Source of the DNA: Butyrivibrio proteoclasticus P6B7
GTDB lineage: Bacteria > Bacillota > Clostridia > Lachnospirales > Lachnospiraceae
DNA: 64,000 nucleotides
NCBI RefSeq assembly: GCF_000622085.1
Contig: NZ_JHWL01000020.1
Location: forward strand, 1 to 64,000
Direction of reading: 5' to 3'
Of the stretch, positions 61,337 through 64,000 are shown one piece after another. A program made the position numbers and the translations under genes. The stretch's first letter is position 1. Each line of letters starts with the position of its first letter. Below the pieces are notes generated by a model. It was not told the origin of the DNA and did no database searches. It saw only the letters and a list, made by a program, of their open reading frames with translations.

Positions 61337-62413
61337 TCAACAATACTTCTGAATATACTCACCAAAGAAAGGTAGCGTGATCTCCGCCACTCCATAAGAC
61401 TCAGGATCACTAGACAATAATCCCATATTCTTTAGAGCTGTGCTGTATACTTGATAGCTTCCCTTATTTTTCATTTCATCCAGAACTTCTTTTCTCTTCT
61501 TTGGACCATCAGCCACTATTCTAAGGATTTCTCTCTGTCCCTCTGGAAGTTCTTTCCAAATCTTCTCATAACATTGGGCAAACAATTCACTCTTAGCATG
61601 CTTAATCACATACTCCATTCCCTTATCCTTATCCTGGAAATATGCACTTCCAAATACCTGATATGCATATGCAAATCCCTTTGTTTCCTTGGCATAAGAT
61701 ATTGCTGCATCTTCCTCAAGGCCAAGCATATCTTCATACTTGATAGCCATCGCAGGTACTCCAAAGGGTTCTGTCTTAAGCTCAGCAGCTCTTTTAAAAA
61801 ATGTAAGATTAGGTACTTCACCCAGTTCATAAAAATTCTGATAAACACCAGAACAAATCAAATAAACTGGCCAGGGTGTCTGTTCCTTGTTATCCATAGT
61901 ATTCCTGATAAGCTTAGCATATACAGAACAGAATTCTGCCATCTCATCAGTCTTAGCAATATCATCAATGCCAATAAGAATCTTTTTCTTAGCCTTAACC
62001 AGAACACCAACAAGCTGTTCTACTCTAACTTCATCATCATATTCCGTCTTAGTATCAATTCCTGCATTAATTCCAACTACAGGAAGTGAAATACTTAGCT
62101 TAGTCTTCTCAGAAACAAGAGCTTTCTTAACCTCCGGCTCTAACATAAGATATGAAATAAGTGTACTTATCGGATTTCTAGCTGATGATAGGTCATATAC
62201 AAGCCAGCCTTCCGCTTTCATTTCCGCGCTCTTGTAGTGTCTTATAATATTTCCAAAAAGAACTGTCTTTCCAGATCCTCTAATTCCAGTTATCTTATAT
62301 ACACATTCAGAAGGCTGATCATAACTAAAATTTTCATATACAACTTCTTCTAAGTTAGTCACAATGATAGCATCACCGACTCTTCCTGGAGTATGTGTAA
62401 AAGGATTCTTCAT
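61337..62413 (-). CDS. AAA/STAND-type ATPase with C-terminal winged helix
   Basis: The 358-residue protein has a P-loop GIRGSGKT at 43-50, Walker B ILIGIDDIAK (about 142-151), a helical lid region and a C-terminal winged-helix-like part (about 290-350, GQREILRIVADGPKKRKEVLDEMKNKG). The order resembles archaeal-type ATPases and Orc1/Cdc6-like proteins, but no precise family is recognised. The start has AGAGGAGG. A set of 10-base phased TTTACA repeats directly precedes and touches the ribosome site, which suggests that the protein may bind its own leader. Confidence 0.82.
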   Translation of the reverse strand: MKNPFTHTPGRVGDAIIVTNLEEVVYENFSYDQPSECVYKITGIRGSGKTVLFGNIIRHYKSAEMKAEGWLVYDLSSARNPISTLISYLMLEPEVKKALVSEKTKLSISLPVVGINAGIDTKTEYDDEVRVEQLVGVLVKAKKKILIGIDDIAKTDEMAEFCSVYAKLIRNTMDNKEQTPWPVYLICSGVYQNFYELGEVPNLTFFKRAAELKTEPFGVPAMAIKYEDMLGLEEDAAISYAKETKGFAYAYQVFGSAYFQDKDKGMEYVIKHAKSELFAQCYEKIWKELPEGQREILRIVADGPKKRKEVLDEMKNKGSYQVYSTALKNMGLLSSDPESYGVAEITLPFFGEYIQKYC

Positions 62414-62424
62414 CTCAATCCTCC

Positions 62425-62560
62425 TCTACATCTATTTACATCTATTTACAACTATTTACAGGTTCAATTCTAATTTACACCTTTTTACACCTATTTACAA
62501 GTATTTACACCTATTTACACCTTTCGATATTTATGACAAGTATTTACACCTCTTTACAGG
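62425..62560. repeat. Ten TTTACA repeats with 10-bp phasing before the ATPase gene
   Basis: TTTACA starts at 62435, 62445, 62455, 62474, 62484, 62494, 62504, 62514, 62543 and 62553. The steps are 10, 10, 19, 10, 10, 10, 10, 29 and 10 bases, so all copies face about the same side of the DNA helix. On the minus strand the unit reads (G/T)TGTAAATAG. A TTGTCA to TAAATA pair with 16-base spacer inside the block may be the promoter. Confidence 0.85.
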
Positions 62561-62561
62561 T

Positions 62562-62592
62562 AAAAAAAGAAAGCCCCATTAGGAGCTTTCTT
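62562..62592 (-). terminator. Intrinsic terminator of the 156-residue lipoprotein gene
   Basis: AAGAAAGC (62567-62574) and GCTTTCTT (62585-62592) pair perfectly; on the minus strand a run of seven T follows. Confidence 0.75.
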
Positions 62593-62604
62593 GATATTTT
62601 GTGA

Positions 62605-63075
62605 TTAACCTTCTGTTGCAGGTTCAGCCTGAGTTGCAGCACCAGGGTCATCATCCATAAGCTTCAATCCAGCAACTTCAGACTCCCAGTCCTTCTTTTC
62701 CATTCTTGTATAAATACCAGTTGCCCAGCCATCGCCTTCTGATGATAAGTAAACTGTATTTCCGTCCTCTGACAGCTTTGCATGAAGTGGAGTCCACTTA
62801 GCCATATCGCCCGAGAAATAAAGATCCTTACCTTCATCTGTTGTTTCAGCATTTCCCTCAAATTTATCGAAGTAATTATATGAGAAAATATTTAAAGTGT
62901 TTATGTAATATTCAGCCTTATTACCATCTATTTTGAGATAGAAACGACCATGACCGGTCTCATAGTAATAACAGCCATCCATTTTTTTACTGCTTTTGCT
63001 GTCTGATCCACAGCCTGTAACTAAAAGACATGATAATAAAACCATTGTAAGAATTGAGCATAAAATTTTCTTCAT
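62605..63075 (-). CDS. Small lipoprotein, 156 residues, function unknown
   Basis: The protein has a lipoprotein signal (lipobox VTGC, Cys22), a short Ser/Lys linker and a beta-rich domain with GCYYYETGHGRFYLKIDG and a YFSGDMAKWTPLHAKLSEDGN region, which resembles small surface lipoproteins of gut Firmicutes. The end is rich in Ala, Pro and Thr. TTAGGAGAA lies before the ATG. It precedes the ATPase gene but is separated from it by a terminator. Confidence 0.75.
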   Translation of the reverse strand: MKKILCSILTMVLLSCLLVTGCGSDSKSSKKMDGCYYYETGHGRFYLKIDGNKAEYYINTLNIFSYNYFDKFEGNAETTDEGKDLYFSGDMAKWTPLHAKLSEDGNTVYLSSEGDGWATGIYTRMEKKDWESEVAGLKLMDDDPGAATQAEPATEG

Positions 63076-63465
63076 TGTAATTGTTCTCCTAATCTAATGT
63101 TTTTTATGTAGTATTCAGACTACTACTTGTAAAACCTTCTCTCGCCTTCTACTAGCATCTGAGAACTATTTTTTGTTCCCCAAACATATTTTTCATTCTT
63201 TACTCCCTCCTTAATTTTTCATACAAAAGTTATTGTCACACCACGCAGAAAGCTTGTCAAGGTCGATAAAATGGGCATTTTGAAATGTCGTTAATTTTAA
63301 ACCGCGGTTTCGTGCGGCATATTGATAGCCATTTTAACAAAGTGCCTAGTGACGCCATATTGAACGCTATACAGATATTTAACATTGGTTAATATTTGGA
63401 TTCATATTTTTTTCTAACTAAATTGCAAAACATTAAGCATCTTTAATATCATGTATATGTAATTT
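63076..63465. other. Intergenic region before the 64-bp array
   Basis: No gene with a credible ribosome site is visible. The first part is the upstream region of the lipoprotein gene; the rest is AT-rich and leads into the array. Confidence 0.35.
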
Positions 63466-63965
63466 GGGATGTGCTAATCATATGTGTGATCATGTATTAC
63501 ACATCTCTATTGGCATATTTCACTTATTTGGGATGTGCTACAACAACACATATCAGCACATAATACATCCTATTCAGCAAATATTCCATTTTCGGGATGC
63601 GTTAAATCTACTCTTGCCATTGCATAACGCATCCCATTTAGCAAATATCCCATTTCCAGGATGCGTTACACCAGCTCTAGCCACTATATCACGCATCCCA
63701 TCTGGCAAATATCCCATTTCCAGGATACGTTACACCAGCTCTAGCCACTATATCACGCATCCCATCTAGCAAATATCCCATTTCCAGGATGCGTTACACC
63801 AGCTCTAGCCACTACACCACGCATCCCATCCAGCAAATATCCCATTTCCGGGATGCGTCACTCCCACTCTAGTCACTACATAACGCATCCCATCCAGCAA
63901 ATTTCCCATTTCCGGGATGCGTCACTCCCACTCTAGCCACTACACCACGCATCCCATTTAGACCA
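63466..63965. repeat. Eight-unit 64-bp tandem array of hairpin units
   Basis: Units begin at 63466, 63530, 63594, 63658, 63722, 63786, 63850 and 63914; every step is exactly 64 bases. Each has a left arm like GGGATGCGT at its start and a right arm like ACGCATCCC at offset 33-41, with a loop of about 20-25 bases. In unit 3 the arms are 11 bases and perfect. A linker AGCAAATATCCCATTTCC follows. The first two units are most diverged. The last one is partial, ending near 63965. Confidence 0.92.
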
Positions 63966-64000
63966 TAACAACAATTCAGGATCATCCCCCCAAAAAAACT

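Noticed and set aside
61451..62089. Long plus-strand frame of 212 codons opposite the AAA ATPase
   Set aside because: It is the complement of a well-supported gene, has no ribosome site and its product is low in complexity.
62425..62560. Plasmid replication origin with iterons
   Set aside because: The repeats are only 10 bases apart and touch the ribosome site of the ATPase gene; the surroundings look chromosomal and no Rep protein or partition gene is seen.
63464..63769. Plus-strand open frame of about 100 codons across the tandem array
   Set aside because: It has no ribosome site, and its length comes from the 64-base repeats.
63466..63965. CRISPR array
   Set aside because: The whole 64-base unit repeats, including the part that would be the spacer, and no cas gene is near.

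Overview
The window looks like chromosome of an AT-rich, motile, anaerobic Firmicute of the Lachnospiraceae type, close to Butyrivibrio or Pseudobutyrivibrio. This is inferred from strong AGGAGG ribosome binding sites, a T-box leader, FeoB with a Cys-rich FeoB-associated protein, TRAP transporters with a YesM/YesN-type two-component system, the agmatine/carboxyspermidine polyamine genes and a flagellin-like gene. Almost every gene lies on the minus strand. The exceptions are the IS transposase, a 62-residue protein, a cupin, a small winged-helix protein and a DUF1963 protein. I found no rRNA, tRNA or CRISPR array.

Layout: 0-1.5 kb is an IS30-family insertion sequence. 2.2-5.6 kb is a ferrous-iron uptake cluster (two feoA, feoB, a FeoB-associated protein) with two promoters and five copies of a GTTAG-N6-CTAAC operator. 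5.8-10.2 kb holds phoH-like, GH36 alpha-galactosidase and TPR-like membrane genes. 10.4-16 kb holds a chemotaxis receptor, a zinc-ribbon protein, and the set membrane spermidine synthase-like, AdoMet decarboxylase and DUF4178. 16-18.5 kb is trpEG behind a tryptophan T-box. 18.5-25 kb is a sugar-acid type operon: LarA-like racemase/epimerase, two-subunit UxaA dehydratase, GntP permease, FadR-type GntR regulator and glycerate 2-kinase, with a GTATAC-centred operator over the promoter.

25-33.6 kb contains a SulP transporter and a TRAP system (dctP, dctQ, dctM) followed by a YcxB-like protein, histidine kinase, AraC-type response regulator and a second TRAP binding protein. A cupin gene is divergent from it. 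34-40.5 kb is an oligopeptide ABC transporter operon (oppBCDF, oppA) with a strong promoter and a terminator-like structure in its leader. 40.7-46.3 kb has a lone flagellin-like gene, a small membrane protein, an EAL phosphodiesterase with a degenerate GGDEF domain and a HerA-like ATPase. 46.3-52.5 kb is a polyamine cluster (nspC, aguA, aguB) that also carries two uncharacterised membrane genes.

52.5-64 kb is accessory in character: metallophosphoesterase with a 57-residue companion, an RpiB-like isomerase, a LexA-type winged-helix protein, a GH114-like protein, DUF1963, several lipoproteins, GNAT, methyltransferase, and an AAA ATPase preceded by 10-bp phased TTTACA repeats. A very short promoter-peptide-terminator unit lies after the ATPase. 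The window ends in an eight-unit, exactly 64-bp tandem array in which each unit can form a hairpin. The least explained items are this array, the phased repeats with their ATPase, the 35-codon unit, and the DUF4178/SpeD/SpeE set, which coexists with a separate carboxyspermidine-type polyamine cluster.
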